Notes: generated by a model from the letters alone, not told the origin. Shown: positions 26,722 to 37,395, counted from the stretch's first letter. The stretch is DNA of 64,000 nt from Planctomycetota bacterium (GCA_021776785.1 JAJFFF010000004.1:248001-312000), one strand, 5' to 3'. A program made the numbers and translations.

Positions 26722-27963
26722 ATGAGGCAAGCTATGGAGCAACTGCTAGCGAAACGACGGGCGTGGCTGCTGGCGCTTTGCTGCCTTCTGATAGTCGGCC
26801 ACGCCGTTGCCAAACCGCTTTACAAGTCGTCCGTTGTCGGTACCGACTACGACTTCATTACCGATGCCGACCCCAGTGCGTTCAAACGTCTGGAGTACAA
26901 GGGACTGGGGCTCGCCGAGATGCCCGACAAGCGCAACCACGATTGGCCGCTGCGCAAGAAAGCTCATCTCTTCATCGCTTCGTTCACCGACAATACGCAT
27001 GTACAGATCTCTGTCCATGCGGGCCTGGGCGACAAGGAGGCTGCGCGTGCCGACGCGATGCGCTACGCCCCGCGTCTCGGCAAACTCCCCACGTCCTTGC
27101 GCCAAGGCCTGAGGCGAATCGTGGTTCAGCCGGGCGGGGAGGACACGACGGCGTTCGCCGATAACGGTGTGTTTGTTTTGTACTCCGCCAATGCGACCAA
27201 GCGCATCCAAACGCACGACCTCGAAGAGACGATCTTTCACGAATCGGTTCACGCCTCGTGGGACACGCTACACCGCGACTCGGGCGCATGGAAGCAGGCC
27301 CAAGCTGCCGACGGGCAGTTCCTTACGCGGTACGCAGAGCGCCATCCCGAGACCGAAGACTTAGCCGAATCCGCCCTGTTTGCGTACACGGTGCTCCACC
27401 ATTCACAGCGGTTTCCCGCAAAGGACCGCGCCGCTATTCGCAAAGCGATCCCCGCCCGCATCGCGTTCGTAAAAAAACTGCTCCCGGTCGGCAAGGCGAT
27501 CCACTACCGCGTGGCGTCAAACTTAGATTCGGTCTTGCGGAGCGTGGCTTCCGATCAGCAGCGCCTTGCAAAAGCCCCAAACACGCCGATCCACCAGGGT
27601 TGGCGCACAGCGGACGCGGGCCCCGAGAAGCCCGCGCCGAACGCTCCCAAGGTGTGTGAGGTAGCTCTCGACAACCCCGGAGTCTTGTCGGACATCTTGT
27701 CCAACGCGCTGGTCCGCGGGCTTCATCAAAAAGAAAAGGAAGTCGCTACGTTCTTACGCGGACCCAAGAGTGCGAACGTAAAGCGCACGTCGCCGGTGCT
27801 GCTAAGAGCAACCGCCAAAACGTTTGGCGTCAAAACGTCCGACCTTCTCGCGGAGGTCCGCACATTCCTGCACTGCAACTGCAAGCACGTGAAGCTGGGT
27901 CGCGACGTCGACGACCAGAAGATAAACGTCCTCTTAGATAGCCTAAAACGCGACGGAAAGTGA
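26722..27963 (+). CDS. Secreted protein with HExxH motif, possible zinc metallopeptidase
   Basis: 413 residues. ATG 26722 is preceded by GGAGG at nine bases. The signal peptide covers residues about 1-31 (AWLLALCCLLIVGHAVA). The mature protein has IFHESVHASWD, an HExxH zinc motif, and about 40 residues later TEDLAESALFAY, which could give the third ligand (Glu) as in gluzincins. A conserved-looking RIVVQPGG segment precedes it. The C-terminal third (about 300-413) is Lys-rich with CNCKH near the end. No close family is recognised, so the peptidase call is inference from the motif. The convergent neighbour is a sigma-fusion gene seven bases away. Confidence 0.6.
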   Translation: MRQAMEQLLAKRRAWLLALCCLLIVGHAVAKPLYKSSVVGTDYDFITDADPSAFKRLEYKGLGLAEMPDKRNHDWPLRKKAHLFIASFTDNTHVQISVHAGLGDKEAARADAMRYAPRLGKLPTSLRQGLRRIVVQPGGEDTTAFADNGVFVLYSANATKRIQTHDLEETIFHESVHASWDTLHRDSGAWKQAQAADGQFLTRYAERHPETEDLAESALFAYTVLHHSQRFPAKDRAAIRKAIPARIAFVKKLLPVGKAIHYRVASNLDSVLRSVASDQQRLAKAPNTPIHQGWRTADAGPEKPAPNAPKVCEVALDNPGVLSDILSNALVRGLHQKEKEVATFLRGPKSANVKRTSPVLLRATAKTFGVKTSDLLAEVRTFLHCNCKHVKLGRDVDDQKINVLLDSLKRDGK

Positions 27964-27969
27964 CGTCTT

Positions 27970-30900
27970 CTACTTCTTCACGATGCGGACAAGCGCTCGC
28001 GCATCGCTGACCTCCTCGACCTGCGACCAGTACATGCCGGTGGACGCGCGATAAACCACACGCACCGTGTACGGCCCGGACGCACCGCGCGGAACGAGTA
28101 AGACGAAGCGGCCCTTGTCGTCAGGACGCGCGCTGTGTATTTGATGGTCGCCCGCAAATACGTGCACGATCTTGACGGCGTCAAACCCTTCCAGCTGGCC
28201 CGACAACTCGACGGCGTCGCGAAGCCGTAGCTCGACCGTTTGTCCGGACGGCACGACTTCGGCGACGACGGGACCTACCCAACGGCGCTCAAACCAATCA
28301 TCACCAGATGCCAGTGCAATCTTTACGGACGTCGAGGCGAGGTCACGAAACACGGCTTGGCCCGCAACATCGGTCCGAACTTTCGCCGTCGCCACAACCA
28401 CTTCGACGCCCGCGAGCGGCTGCCCGGCGGGTGAAACCACGCGTACGGTCAGCGTGCGATCCGTCACAATCTGCTCCGCTTTCAACTCGACGTCCGTCGT
28501 GCCCGGCGTCACCGCGCGCGCCGAACCCGTCATCACGGCGCCGGTCAGCCGCAGATCGACGGTCTGTCCCGGCGGCACAAGCAGGGAGAACTTCCCGTCG
28601 ACAACCCGGCCGCGAAACTCGCGCTTGCCGGAGACGGCGATGATTCCAACGCGGCCCACGAACGGGCGACCGTTGTGCAGCACACGACCGGCGACGACGG
28701 CACCGGTTTTGAGCGTGAACACGAACTCGCGTTGCCCCTGCGGTGCGGGCTGATGCTCCGGAAGCAGATACGGCGCAGGCACCCAGCGGACTCCGACGAA
28801 GTTCGCTCGTCCGGCAAGCGGAAGACGCGCTTCGCCACGTTCGTCTGTGTGGAGCTCCACACGCTTACCGCCAGCCCACGGGTGCACCCAAACGGGGACG
28901 CGTGCGACAGCGTTCCCGGCTGGGTCGCGCACGGAAACGACATAGTGCGTCGCGTCGGAGAACTGCAGATCCGTCTTCGTATGCCGCGTGCCTTCGTGTA
29001 CCTGAACCAACGCCGTCGCCACTTGCCCGTCCGCGCGTCGAGCGCTAAGGCGGTGCATGCCGTCCGGTTGATCGAGAAAACGAAAGCGGCCCAGGTCGTC
29101 TGTGATTCGCATTTCGACAGTGCCGAATTCGGCTCCCGCCGCGTCGGTGCGCCGTCCGAGGCGATCCCGCCCGTAGCCCGATCCGACGAGCCGCACGACG
29201 ATGCCCGCCGCCGGTTCGCCGCTCGCAGCCAGGACGCGCCCCTCGACGACACCGGGCTCACCAAGCTCGAGATCGCCAAGATCGCCGGGCACAAAATCGA
29301 TCAGCGTCCGCGGACGGCCGGGCTTCATCACGACGAGCGTGTGCCACGCGCCGTCGGTCAGCCCCGCCAACTCGAAACGACCGTCCGGGTAAGAAACCGT
29401 CGAGCGACTGACGTGGGGATGCCGAACGGCAACAACCCGCGCACCGCCGACCGGTGCGCCGTCAACTGCGAGAACGCGACCGCGCGTCTGTACCCCGCGA
29501 CTCAGCGCGATATCGTCTCCAAGCGCGGCGTGCCCGACGGCGTAACCGGGCGCGGTCGCGGTAACGCCGGCGCGCCAGCCATTGAGATGAATCGCAAGTT
29601 CGTAACGACCCTCGCCGTCGGTTGTCACATGCCCCACTCGAGTCCGCGCCAGCCTCACCTTTGCGTCGGGTACGGGTTGGTTCGTTGTCGCGTCGAGGAC
29701 GCGCCCCACAAACGTCTGAGCCGGATCAAGCGAGATCTTAAGTGTCTTGGTTCCTTCCGCGGGCATCTGCACGGTGTATGCCGAGGGCGCCACGAGCAGC
29801 TGCACGAAGACAATTCCGGTCAGCCCCTCGAACTCGACACGCCCCTCGGAATCGGTTGTTCCGTGTTGCTCGTCGCCGTACGCCCACGGATATCCCCCCC
29901 GCTCGAACACGCGCACGCCGATGCCGGAGTGCGATGACTCAACAACGAGTTTCGCCCCGCCGTCGAGAACAATGCGTACGCGCTCGCCCGCACTCACCTG
30001 AGCGAGTTCGCGCACGGCAAACCCTTTCGCCGACACGCGCAACGCGACCGCTTGCCCCCAAGCAAGGCGGATCGAAAACGAGCCGTCGGACGCGCTCTTT
30101 GTTCGCGGACCAGAAACGGCGTCATCGACTCGATCCCAACTCCCCGTGAACACGCGGCGCCACGGGTACGTAACGGCTTCGATGCGCGCGCCGGCGACCG
30201 GAAGACCGCTACGTCGCACGACGACGCCATGCACATCAAGATTGCGATCGCATGCTTGAAGATCGATCGCGGCGACCGGCTCCGGAACCACTTCCGGTTT
30301 GCGAATCGGGTCGCGCTCGGTTTGCGCAGGCAGATCGGATGCGGCACGCGTCCGCGCCTTTCGCTCCGGCTTCTCGCGGGTCATGCCGATGGCGACGAGC
30401 GTGCCGACGACCAAAAGCGTGGCCGCGACGAGCGCGGTTTTCGTGGTTGCAGCGGCCATCAGTCCCCCCATCCAAAACGAGCGCGGGCGGGCAGCCCACG
30501 GCAATGCTAACGCGCACCAGGCGCGCCGGCCTCCTCGATGCGAACGATCCATGTCCACTCGCAAGCGTGCGAGGGCACGTTGCAATCGAGTCTTGACGGT
30601 GGCCACCGGCATGTCGAGCCGCCGCGCAATCTCCGCCGGTTTCAGTCCGTCGAAATAGCGCATGACGACGACGGAACGCGCAGCTTCAGGTAACCGGCGC
30701 ACGCGCTCAACCAGCAGATGATGCAGCTCAAGACGGGCGGCGGCGTTCGCCGTCGACTCCGTGCGCTCGCGACGAGCCACCGCCTGCTCGCGCCGGCGCC
30801 GCCGCCCACGTTCGCGACGAAGTTTGGCGGCCACGCGCCGAGCGACGACGGTGAGCCATGCCGCGGGAGATCCGTCCAGCGCCCGCGGATGCCGCATCGC

Positions 30901-31029
30901 CTGGAGATACACCTCCTGCTCGACGTCGGCCGCCTCGTGCTCGTCCCGCACGAGATCGCGGACAAGCGCACGCACGAACCCAGCGCGTGCCAACAACGCA
31001 TCGGGAGCGGGCACACCATCGTTCGCCAT
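27970..31029 (-). CDS. ECF sigma factor fused through a TM segment to carboxypeptidase-regulatory-like repeats (fusion 1)
   Basis: 1,019 residues. Sigma region 2 is at about 15-80 (HEAADVEQEVYLQAMRHP) and region 4 at about 105-155 (GLKPAEIARRLDMPVATVKTRL). A linker RGGRRAWCALALPW follows, then a transmembrane helix (about 198-216). The remaining 800 residues are extracytoplasmic beta-sandwich repeats of the CarboxypepD_reg/Cna-B type, about six to eight copies, for example GRVLDATTNQPVPDAKVRL and GRVLAVDGAPVGGARVVAV. The sigma part would be cytoplasmic and tethered, and the tail could sense the envelope. Release by proteolysis is inference. It is one of three such genes in 14 kb. Confidence 0.85.
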   Translation of the reverse strand: MANDGVPAPDALLARAGFVRALVRDLVRDEHEAADVEQEVYLQAMRHPRALDGSPAAWLTVVARRVAAKLRRERGRRRRREQAVARRERTESTANAAARLELHHLLVERVRRLPEAARSVVVMRYFDGLKPAEIARRLDMPVATVKTRLQRALARLRVDMDRSHRGGRRAWCALALPWAARPRSFWMGGLMAAATTKTALVAATLLVVGTLVAIGMTREKPERKARTRAASDLPAQTERDPIRKPEVVPEPVAAIDLQACDRNLDVHGVVVRRSGLPVAGARIEAVTYPWRRVFTGSWDRVDDAVSGPRTKSASDGSFSIRLAWGQAVALRVSAKGFAVRELAQVSAGERVRIVLDGGAKLVVESSHSGIGVRVFERGGYPWAYGDEQHGTTDSEGRVEFEGLTGIVFVQLLVAPSAYTVQMPAEGTKTLKISLDPAQTFVGRVLDATTNQPVPDAKVRLARTRVGHVTTDGEGRYELAIHLNGWRAGVTATAPGYAVGHAALGDDIALSRGVQTRGRVLAVDGAPVGGARVVAVRHPHVSRSTVSYPDGRFELAGLTDGAWHTLVVMKPGRPRTLIDFVPGDLGDLELGEPGVVEGRVLAASGEPAAGIVVRLVGSGYGRDRLGRRTDAAGAEFGTVEMRITDDLGRFRFLDQPDGMHRLSARRADGQVATALVQVHEGTRHTKTDLQFSDATHYVVSVRDPAGNAVARVPVWVHPWAGGKRVELHTDERGEARLPLAGRANFVGVRWVPAPYLLPEHQPAPQGQREFVFTLKTGAVVAGRVLHNGRPFVGRVGIIAVSGKREFRGRVVDGKFSLLVPPGQTVDLRLTGAVMTGSARAVTPGTTDVELKAEQIVTDRTLTVRVVSPAGQPLAGVEVVVATAKVRTDVAGQAVFRDLASTSVKIALASGDDWFERRWVGPVVAEVVPSGQTVELRLRDAVELSGQLEGFDAVKIVHVFAGDHQIHSARPDDKGRFVLLVPRGASGPYTVRVVYRASTGMYWSQVEEVSDARALVRIVKK

Positions 31030-31068
31030 CTAAAGAGATCTTCCCAACACACAGCGAACGGACTCAAG

Positions 31069-31086
31069 AATCTCCAAAAAGAGATT
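31069..31086 (-). terminator. Short hairpin between two minus-strand genes
   Basis: AATCTC-CAAAAA-GAGATT is a perfect 6-bp dyad in the 68-base gap after the sialidase-like gene and before the sigma fusion. No T-run follows, so it is either a weak terminator or an operator for the fusion gene. Confidence 0.3.
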
Positions 31087-31097
31087 TGGCGGAAGTT

Positions 31098-33155
31098 TTA
31101 TCGCAGGCGCAACAGGCGCAGCTGATGAGCGTGGGCCGCGACCGGTTGCGGCAGCGGTCCGGTCAACCCTTCGTGCAGCGTCGGCGGGGTTGCCGGCTCG
31201 AACGGTGCATCGCCTCGCGCACCGATGAACACCGGGTTCTGGCCTGCCGGAACATCGACGATGCCCAGCGACAAGACGCGGAGGTCGCGATGCTCATCGA
31301 CGATCACATGCAGCTCGTCACCGGCGCGCGCGACGTCGTATCCGAAGTTGCCGATTTGCGTCGTATCCGCTTCGAGGATCAAGAAGTTTCCATTGGAGAT
31401 GGACGTCGCTCCCCCCGGTGACAGCTTGGTCTTGTACTCGCGGATGTCTTTTCGGACGGCCGTCGTGAGTCGGTAGGTTTGTGCTGAACCGTTTTCGAAG
31501 TCGCGCCACTGCTCAAGCATGAGCTCGGTTCCGTTGGAGCCGGTTGCGAGATAGAACAGATCCACGCGCGAACCGCGCGCGATGACGGTCGGCATGTAAG
31601 CGTTCGACGGTCCGTGACGCGTCGGTTCCGAAAACGTCTGTCCGCCGTTTCGGCTCGCGGAGAGCATCACGCCGTCGCGGCTTTCGTAGGCATAGAGGAT
31701 GCGCAAGTCGGGATAGCTGCCGACCGCCGACACGCTGGGATCGCGCGAGATGATCTGCGTCTCCCAATCCACCAACGTGTCGTCCCACGTGCCACTGTTC
31801 CAAGGGAGAACCGCGCAACGAAAGATTGATTGCGACTCGATCGGGCGCACGCTGATCTGGGGATTGATGATCGTCACAACGAAGCGCGTGTAGCCGTACC
31901 CCACGACGAGGTCGCCGCCGTCGGACCAAGCCAAACCGGTGATCAGCGGAATGACGCGCGAGTCTTGTAAGTGAATCGACTCGGGCGCAGAAAACTCGAA
32001 CCGCGTCGGCGAGCCGTCGGGTGCCGTTTCGCTAGGCACGCCTCGCACGACCACCAGTTCACTGCCGCCGTCAAACGTCGGGCGCCAATAACTCACGGCT
32101 AAGGAGTAGTCCGCGGCCATCGCGATCGACGCGAGCCGTGCGCTACCCCGGAGCGATGCCGTCGGAAAGCTCTCGGTTTGTGTAAACGTCGCGCCACGAT
32201 CGAACGAGATGCGCAGCTCGACATCATCGCTGCCGGCCTGCACCACAGCGAGCACGTTGAAAAGCGCCGCGACGTCATGGTCGCGCCAGTTGCCGCTGTC
32301 CGCACTCGTTTCTTGCTGCGCGCCACCCGTGACGGCACCGGTCGCATGATCCAATTGCAGGCGCAGCTCGAAACGCCCGCCCGCGCCGCTCCCGCGATCC
32401 CCTTCGTACGCGATCACGCTCGTGCGATCCCCGGAAACCGCGGCGACCGGCAAACCGAACGCGGGCGACGGGCTGCTGTACAGCGTGCGAACTTCGAGCA
32501 GGTCGGGGTAGTCGCTGCCCGTGGATTCCGGCAAAGCGATGGCGGACGCGGCGCCCGGACGCACGCACACAAGTGCCTCGGTAACCCCTTGATTGCTCTC
32601 CACGCGTACGGCGTAAATCTGATCGGTCTGGATGCGGCCGTGGAACGTGGCGCGAGCGAAACCGTCGCCCTCCATGCGGAACCACGTCCCGTCAAAAGAC
32701 TGACCCGGGCCGGAAAGGATCACGCCCGCCCGCAAGACGCTGGCAACGTCGGGGTCCGGCTTGTTCGCGCCATCCCCGAGGTGGGTGACCCACACGCTCA
32801 CCGGGCCGGACAGGTCGTTGCCCTGCGACACGATGTCGAACTCAAACGGCGATCCCGTCGGCGCCGTCAACTCATACACAGTGGTCGGCGCATCGATCCC
32901 GACACGCTCGTAATCGAGATCGATCGGCGCCAAGCGATCGGCCGGATCCAGCTGTTGCATGCCCGCCACGACCGCCAGCGGCGTGGCCTCGACTCCCTCC
33001 GGTAAATCCGGAACCGCCGCGACCCGAGCGTCCGTAGGCACGGCGCCACCGCCGCCACAGGCAAGAGGGAGTGCCAGAAAAAGTGCGAACGTGATACGGA
33101 CCGCGAGGTAACGAACGCTACCGTCACGTGACGAGTATTGGCGGATTGAGCACAT
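31098..33155 (-). CDS. Large lipoprotein with BNR/Asp-box-like repeats
   Basis: 685 residues from ATG 33155 (an ATG at 33191 adds 12). The signal ends ALFLALPLAC, with Cys33 as the lipidation site, followed by poly-Gly. The mature protein is all-beta, with sialidase-type Asp-box motifs such as SFDRGATF and SRNGGQTF. This indicates a beta-propeller like that in exo-alpha-sialidases or carbohydrate-binding surface proteins. The catalytic arginine triad of sialidases is not evident, so no enzymatic activity is claimed. It lies upstream of sigma fusion 1 on the same strand and could be its target or partner. Confidence 0.72.
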   Translation of the reverse strand: MCSIRQYSSRDGSVRYLAVRITFALFLALPLACGGGGAVPTDARVAAVPDLPEGVEATPLAVVAGMQQLDPADRLAPIDLDYERVGIDAPTTVYELTAPTGSPFEFDIVSQGNDLSGPVSVWVTHLGDGANKPDPDVASVLRAGVILSGPGQSFDGTWFRMEGDGFARATFHGRIQTDQIYAVRVESNQGVTEALVCVRPGAASAIALPESTGSDYPDLLEVRTLYSSPSPAFGLPVAAVSGDRTSVIAYEGDRGSGAGGRFELRLQLDHATGAVTGGAQQETSADSGNWRDHDVAALFNVLAVVQAGSDDVELRISFDRGATFTQTESFPTASLRGSARLASIAMAADYSLAVSYWRPTFDGGSELVVVRGVPSETAPDGSPTRFEFSAPESIHLQDSRVIPLITGLAWSDGGDLVVGYGYTRFVVTIINPQISVRPIESQSIFRCAVLPWNSGTWDDTLVDWETQIISRDPSVSAVGSYPDLRILYAYESRDGVMLSASRNGGQTFSEPTRHGPSNAYMPTVIARGSRVDLFYLATGSNGTELMLEQWRDFENGSAQTYRLTTAVRKDIREYKTKLSPGGATSISNGNFLILEADTTQIGNFGYDVARAGDELHVIVDEHRDLRVLSLGIVDVPAGQNPVFIGARGDAPFEPATPPTLHEGLTGPLPQPVAAHAHQLRLLRLR

Positions 33156-33294
33156 TGCCAAGGAGCTTCGCACGCGCCGTGCCGCTGGCATTCGGTGTCG
33201 GATTCTCTCGAAACGAAGCTCCCAAAAAGCGCAGAATAGTCACCAAGACTTGAATCCGATGCAACGCACAGGACACGACGGGAACTTCGTCAGT

Positions 33295-36200
33295 ATGAAG
33301 GGAGATGGTTCCCGTCCCGACGAGAGTCTGCCGGAGCTGGCTGGGCACCGCGGTTTTGTCGAGGCATTGGCGCGACGGCTGGTGTTTGACCAGCACCTCG
33401 CCGAAGACCTCGTGCAAGAGACGCTGCTCGCCGCGATGCAAAATCCGCCGCGTGAGAAACGCGCACTGCGCGCGTGGCTGGCCCGAGTCGTTCGCAATCT
33501 TGCGTACCGCACGCTGCGCACACGCGCGCGTCGCGATCGGCGCGAGAAACTCGCCGCTCGACCGGAAGCGACGCCGCCGACCGGCGACTTGGTCGCGCGC
33601 CTGGCTTGGCACCGCATCGTCGTCGATACGGTGTTGACGCTTCCGAACGACATGCGCGAGACGCTGATCCTTCGTTTTTACGAGGATCTCACGCCGAAAG
33701 AGATCGCGGAGCGCCAAGGCATCCCGTCGGCAACCGTTCGCTCGCGACTCAAGCGCGGACTCGCTCTGATGCGCGAGCGCCTCGATGACACGCGTGGCGG
33801 ACGCAAAGCGTGGACGCTGGGACTGATCCCGCTTCTTTTCCCGAGCCAACCGGCCGCTGCGGCGACGGGCGGCGCACTGTTGGGGGTTGCGGCGATGAGC
33901 GCGCAGAAAAAGACCGTGATGGCGGCAGCTGTTGTCTTGGCGTTGGTGGGGGCATTTGTCGCCGGACGATTCGCGTTGCGCAGCGACGCGGACCGGACCG
34001 AACGGACGACGCGCAGCGTGACGTCGATTCCGCAGCACAAGGAGAAGACGGCCCCCGTCACGCCGTCGGTCCCGATCGATCCGACAGCACCGACACTCGA
34101 CGTGTTTGTGCGCGACCGATTCGATCAGCCGCTGACCGGAGCGACCGTCGAGGTCTTGCTCGGTGTCCCTTACCCCGAGCGTGGCCCCTGGTATCCGAGC
34201 GATTGGGCCATGCGGCGCTGGTTGCAGCGATCAAAAAAAGGCACGGTCTTAGGCGCGTTTACGACGGATGCCGATGGGCGCGCGACGCTGCGCGGTGTTC
34301 CCGTCCATGCGATCGACGTGCGCGCGTCGTCGGAGGGGTACGCATCGACGACCCAGTGGGTCTGGCATGTCACCGGCGCGATCACGTTGACGCTGGGGCC
34401 CGGTGCGCCGCTCCGCGGTCAGGTCATCGACCAAGACGACAATCCGGTCCCCGGGGCCGTGGTGTTGGCCGGTCCCGTCCGTCCCCGGGGCAACCTGGGC
34501 GCGAATCCGCGCCCCATCCTCGTCGTGGCGGACGCGGCAGGACGATACGCATTCCCGTCCTTGCCGACGGCCGACCGCTCCGTGTGGGCCGCGTTTCCGG
34601 GTGGAGCTGCGGTGTACATCGCATCGCTTCGTTTTCCCGGAGTCGACACGTTCGACATCCGCCTGCGCCGAGGCGGCACTCTGGTCGGTCACGTGACCGA
34701 CATAACGACCGGTGCACCGATCGCGGGCGTTGAAGTCGTAGCCAGCGAACGCGGTCTTCCGGTCGGTTTCTATGGGCGCGCGATTACGGACAACGCCGGA
34801 CGCTATCGGATTGCAACCATGCCGGCGGGGCATGTCGGCGCGATCGTGCTGACGAAACCGGGTTGGGCACAAGTTTTTGAGACGATCCTGAACGTCGAAT
34901 TGCGCGCCGGCGAGACCGCGACGCTTGACGCGAAGATGCACGTGGGTGCAACCGTGCGCGGACGTGTGATGAGTCCCGACGGACCAGTGGCCGGCGCCGG
35001 TGTGGCGAGCATGCATCAGCCATCTGTCGGCGGCGTCGTCGTACGCAACGCGACAACAGACGAGAACGGCCGCTATGAGCTCCGCGACTTACCGGCAGGC
35101 AACCACGTGCTGGGCGTGGACAAACCCGGATACCAAGACGGTCTGAAGCCGGGCGACATGTTTGGACTCAAAGACAACACAAAACATCCGTCCGTCGTGG
35201 TCGCAAAACCCGGCGCGGAAATCGAGCGCGACCTACATGTGACGGCTGGGAAAATCACGATCGAAGGCGTTGTGATCGGGCCGGACGGAAAGGGGTTTTC
35301 CGGCGCCGCGATTGGAGCTCCAGGGGCGCGCACCAAAACCGATAAGAACGGCGCGTTTTCGCTCGACGGTGTACAGCGACAAAAACAAGGGCGGACGTTT
35401 ATCTGGGTCAGCGTCAAAGGCCACAACATTCGCGGCGCACAGCCTTTCGTACCGGTCGATGTCGAAGCGATGCAAAACGTCCGGATCGAGCTCAAAGTAG
35501 CCGAAGCGCGACCGATGCTGACCGGCACGGTGCGCGATACGACCGGTGCGCTATCAAAGAGTGTTTCGGTCTTGCTCGCACGACCCGTCGGAGTGAGTGC
35601 GCGCAGCCCGACGCGCCATCGCGTGCAGGCTCAACTTTGGAAACAAGCGTTTCGCGCGAAGATCGATGCCGACGGGCGTTACCGGATGCCGCTGCCGCCG
35701 GGGAAGAGCTTTCTACTGCGCGCGGCGGCGCCGGATCGAGCGCCCATGAACCCCGTCAAAATCACGGTCGAACCCGGGCGCGTAGCGTATGTTGTTGACC
35801 TGGTGTTGGAGGGTGGACACACGCTGACGGGTAAAGCACCACCGGGAGCGCACATCACGGCAACGTACGGCATCACCGGGATGCAAAAGTACTACGCGTC
35901 GATGGCCGGGGATCCGCCGCCGCCAATTTCTGCGGTTGCGGACGCGGCCGGCGCATTTTCAATTCGGCACTTGAACGAAGGCCGCTGGGACGTCGAAGCG
36001 GTCGTATCCGGGTTCGCGAAGGCGACGCAGCAAGTTGACCTACCGCAATCGCGCCCTGTTCATCTCGTGCCGCAGCGTTTGGTATCGATCGGCGGTGTCG
36101 TCGTTTACGAAGACGGGGCGCCCGCGGTGGGCGCGCGGATCAACATTTGGGAAGTCGACAACAAAGGCAAGATGACGATCGGCCAAGCGGTGAACTACGG

Positions 36201-37395
36201 TCTCGTCACCGACGATCGCGGACGCTGGCGCAAGGACGGCCTGAGTCCGACGCGGTTCCGGGTCGACGTCAAAGGGACGGCGGCTGCGAATCTTATCGAG
36301 CTCTCCGACAACACAGTGCGCGGCGGCCAGACGTCGTTACGACTGGTCGCGCAACGGGCCATGGTTGTTCGCGGCGCGGTCGTTGACGCGAACGGAACAG
36401 GCGTCGGCGGAGTCCGGCTACTGATCCAGCGTCGATCCGAAAACACACTGGTGTTGGTGGCGCAAGGCGACAGCGCGGCCGACGGAACGTTTGAACTGAT
36501 CGGCGTGCCGCCGGGCATCCACAGCCTCAGCCTCGTCCACGGTGACAAGAGGTATCGATTGGACGGAGTGAAAGCCGGTTCGCAAAATTTGAGAGTCACA
36601 TTCGATCCGACGCGCGACGACTTGGGACGAAGCGATGTGCTCACGCTGTCGGGCGTTGTGATCGACGAAGGCGGGAAGCCGATGGCGAAGCGTAAGTTGT
36701 TCTTATCGCGCGTTGACGGCGGCCTGCTCGTCGGCCGGTCGGCAACAAAGACAGACGCGGCCGGCCGCTTTGCCTGCGTCGTAGCAAGCGCACGCTACCG
36801 CGTGAAAATGGAGCGCGTGCGAGCCCTCGACGCCATCCAGCATGTCCCGCTGCTCGGCGAAGTTAACGCCCGCGCGGGGCTCACGCTCGTCGCCAAGCGC
36901 GGCTTGTCGATTCGCGGCGTCGTAAAAGACGCCGTCGGGAAACCCGTGTCGAATGTGTACGTACGCGCCACCGTGAACCCGGCCAACGGAGTCACTGCGC
37001 AAACTGATCAGTTCGGCCGTTTCGAGCTCGGTGGCTTTGCCAAGGGCGCAGCGTGCGAGGTCATCGTCTGGCGTCAGGACTTTGTTACGGATGTGCGCCA
37101 CGCGGTACCGGCCGGGAGCCGCGACGTCGAACTCGTTTTGCGCCGCGGCCTGGAAGCGACCGGTGTGATCCACAACAGGGAAGGGCTGCCGTTGATGAAA
37201 CGGCCGGTACGCTTCATTTGGATCGAAGACGAGACGCGGCGCGTGTACGGAAAGACCGACAAGGTCGGCCGGTTCCACGTGAAAGGCCTGATTCCGGGTC
37301 GGTATCGCGTCATGGCGCACGATCCGGAACGCGACTATCAAAGTTGCGGCGAAATCGAAGCGGGCGCGAGCAGCGTGAGGCTGACCACGCGTTAG
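33295..37395 (+). CDS. ECF sigma factor fused through a TM segment to carboxypeptidase-regulatory-like repeats (fusion 2)
   Basis: 1,366 residues from ATG 33295, chosen because it places region 2 at the same distance from the N-terminus as in the sister proteins; TTG 33250 and ATG 33259 are possible. Region 2 lies at about 18-80 (FDQHLAEDLVQETLLAAM) and region 4 at about 110-160 (DLTPKEIAERQGIPSATVRSRL). The linker RGGRKAWTLGLIPLLF leads to a transmembrane helix (about 207-225). At least ten extracytoplasmic beta-sandwich repeats follow (for example GQVIDQDDNPVPGAVVLAG, GRVMSPDGPVAGAGV, GVVVYEDGAPAVGARINIW), separated by IR-PPG-type loops. It is divergent from the sialidase-like lipoprotein gene. 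Confidence 0.85.
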   Translation: MKGDGSRPDESLPELAGHRGFVEALARRLVFDQHLAEDLVQETLLAAMQNPPREKRALRAWLARVVRNLAYRTLRTRARRDRREKLAARPEATPPTGDLVARLAWHRIVVDTVLTLPNDMRETLILRFYEDLTPKEIAERQGIPSATVRSRLKRGLALMRERLDDTRGGRKAWTLGLIPLLFPSQPAAAATGGALLGVAAMSAQKKTVMAAAVVLALVGAFVAGRFALRSDADRTERTTRSVTSIPQHKEKTAPVTPSVPIDPTAPTLDVFVRDRFDQPLTGATVEVLLGVPYPERGPWYPSDWAMRRWLQRSKKGTVLGAFTTDADGRATLRGVPVHAIDVRASSEGYASTTQWVWHVTGAITLTLGPGAPLRGQVIDQDDNPVPGAVVLAGPVRPRGNLGANPRPILVVADAAGRYAFPSLPTADRSVWAAFPGGAAVYIASLRFPGVDTFDIRLRRGGTLVGHVTDITTGAPIAGVEVVASERGLPVGFYGRAITDNAGRYRIATMPAGHVGAIVLTKPGWAQVFETILNVELRAGETATLDAKMHVGATVRGRVMSPDGPVAGAGVASMHQPSVGGVVVRNATTDENGRYELRDLPAGNHVLGVDKPGYQDGLKPGDMFGLKDNTKHPSVVVAKPGAEIERDLHVTAGKITIEGVVIGPDGKGFSGAAIGAPGARTKTDKNGAFSLDGVQRQKQGRTFIWVSVKGHNIRGAQPFVPVDVEAMQNVRIELKVAEARPMLTGTVRDTTGALSKSVSVLLARPVGVSARSPTRHRVQAQLWKQAFRAKIDADGRYRMPLPPGKSFLLRAAAPDRAPMNPVKITVEPGRVAYVVDLVLEGGHTLTGKAPPGAHITATYGITGMQKYYASMAGDPPPPISAVADAAGAFSIRHLNEGRWDVEAVVSGFAKATQQVDLPQSRPVHLVPQRLVSIGGVVVYEDGAPAVGARINIWEVDNKGKMTIGQAVNYGLVTDDRGRWRKDGLSPTRFRVDVKGTAAANLIELSDNTVRGGQTSLRLVAQRAMVVRGAVVDANGTGVGGVRLLIQRRSENTLVLVAQGDSAADGTFELIGVPPGIHSLSLVHGDKRYRLDGVKAGSQNLRVTFDPTRDDLGRSDVLTLSGVVIDEGGKPMAKRKLFLSRVDGGLLVGRSATKTDAAGRFACVVASARYRVKMERVRALDAIQHVPLLGEVNARAGLTLVAKRGLSIRGVVKDAVGKPVSNVYVRATVNPANGVTAQTDQFGRFELGGFAKGAACEVIVWRQDFVTDVRHAVPAGSRDVELVLRRGLEATGVIHNREGLPLMKRPVRFIWIEDETRRVYGKTDKVGRFHVKGLIPGRYRVMAHDPERDYQSCGEIEAGASSVRLTTR

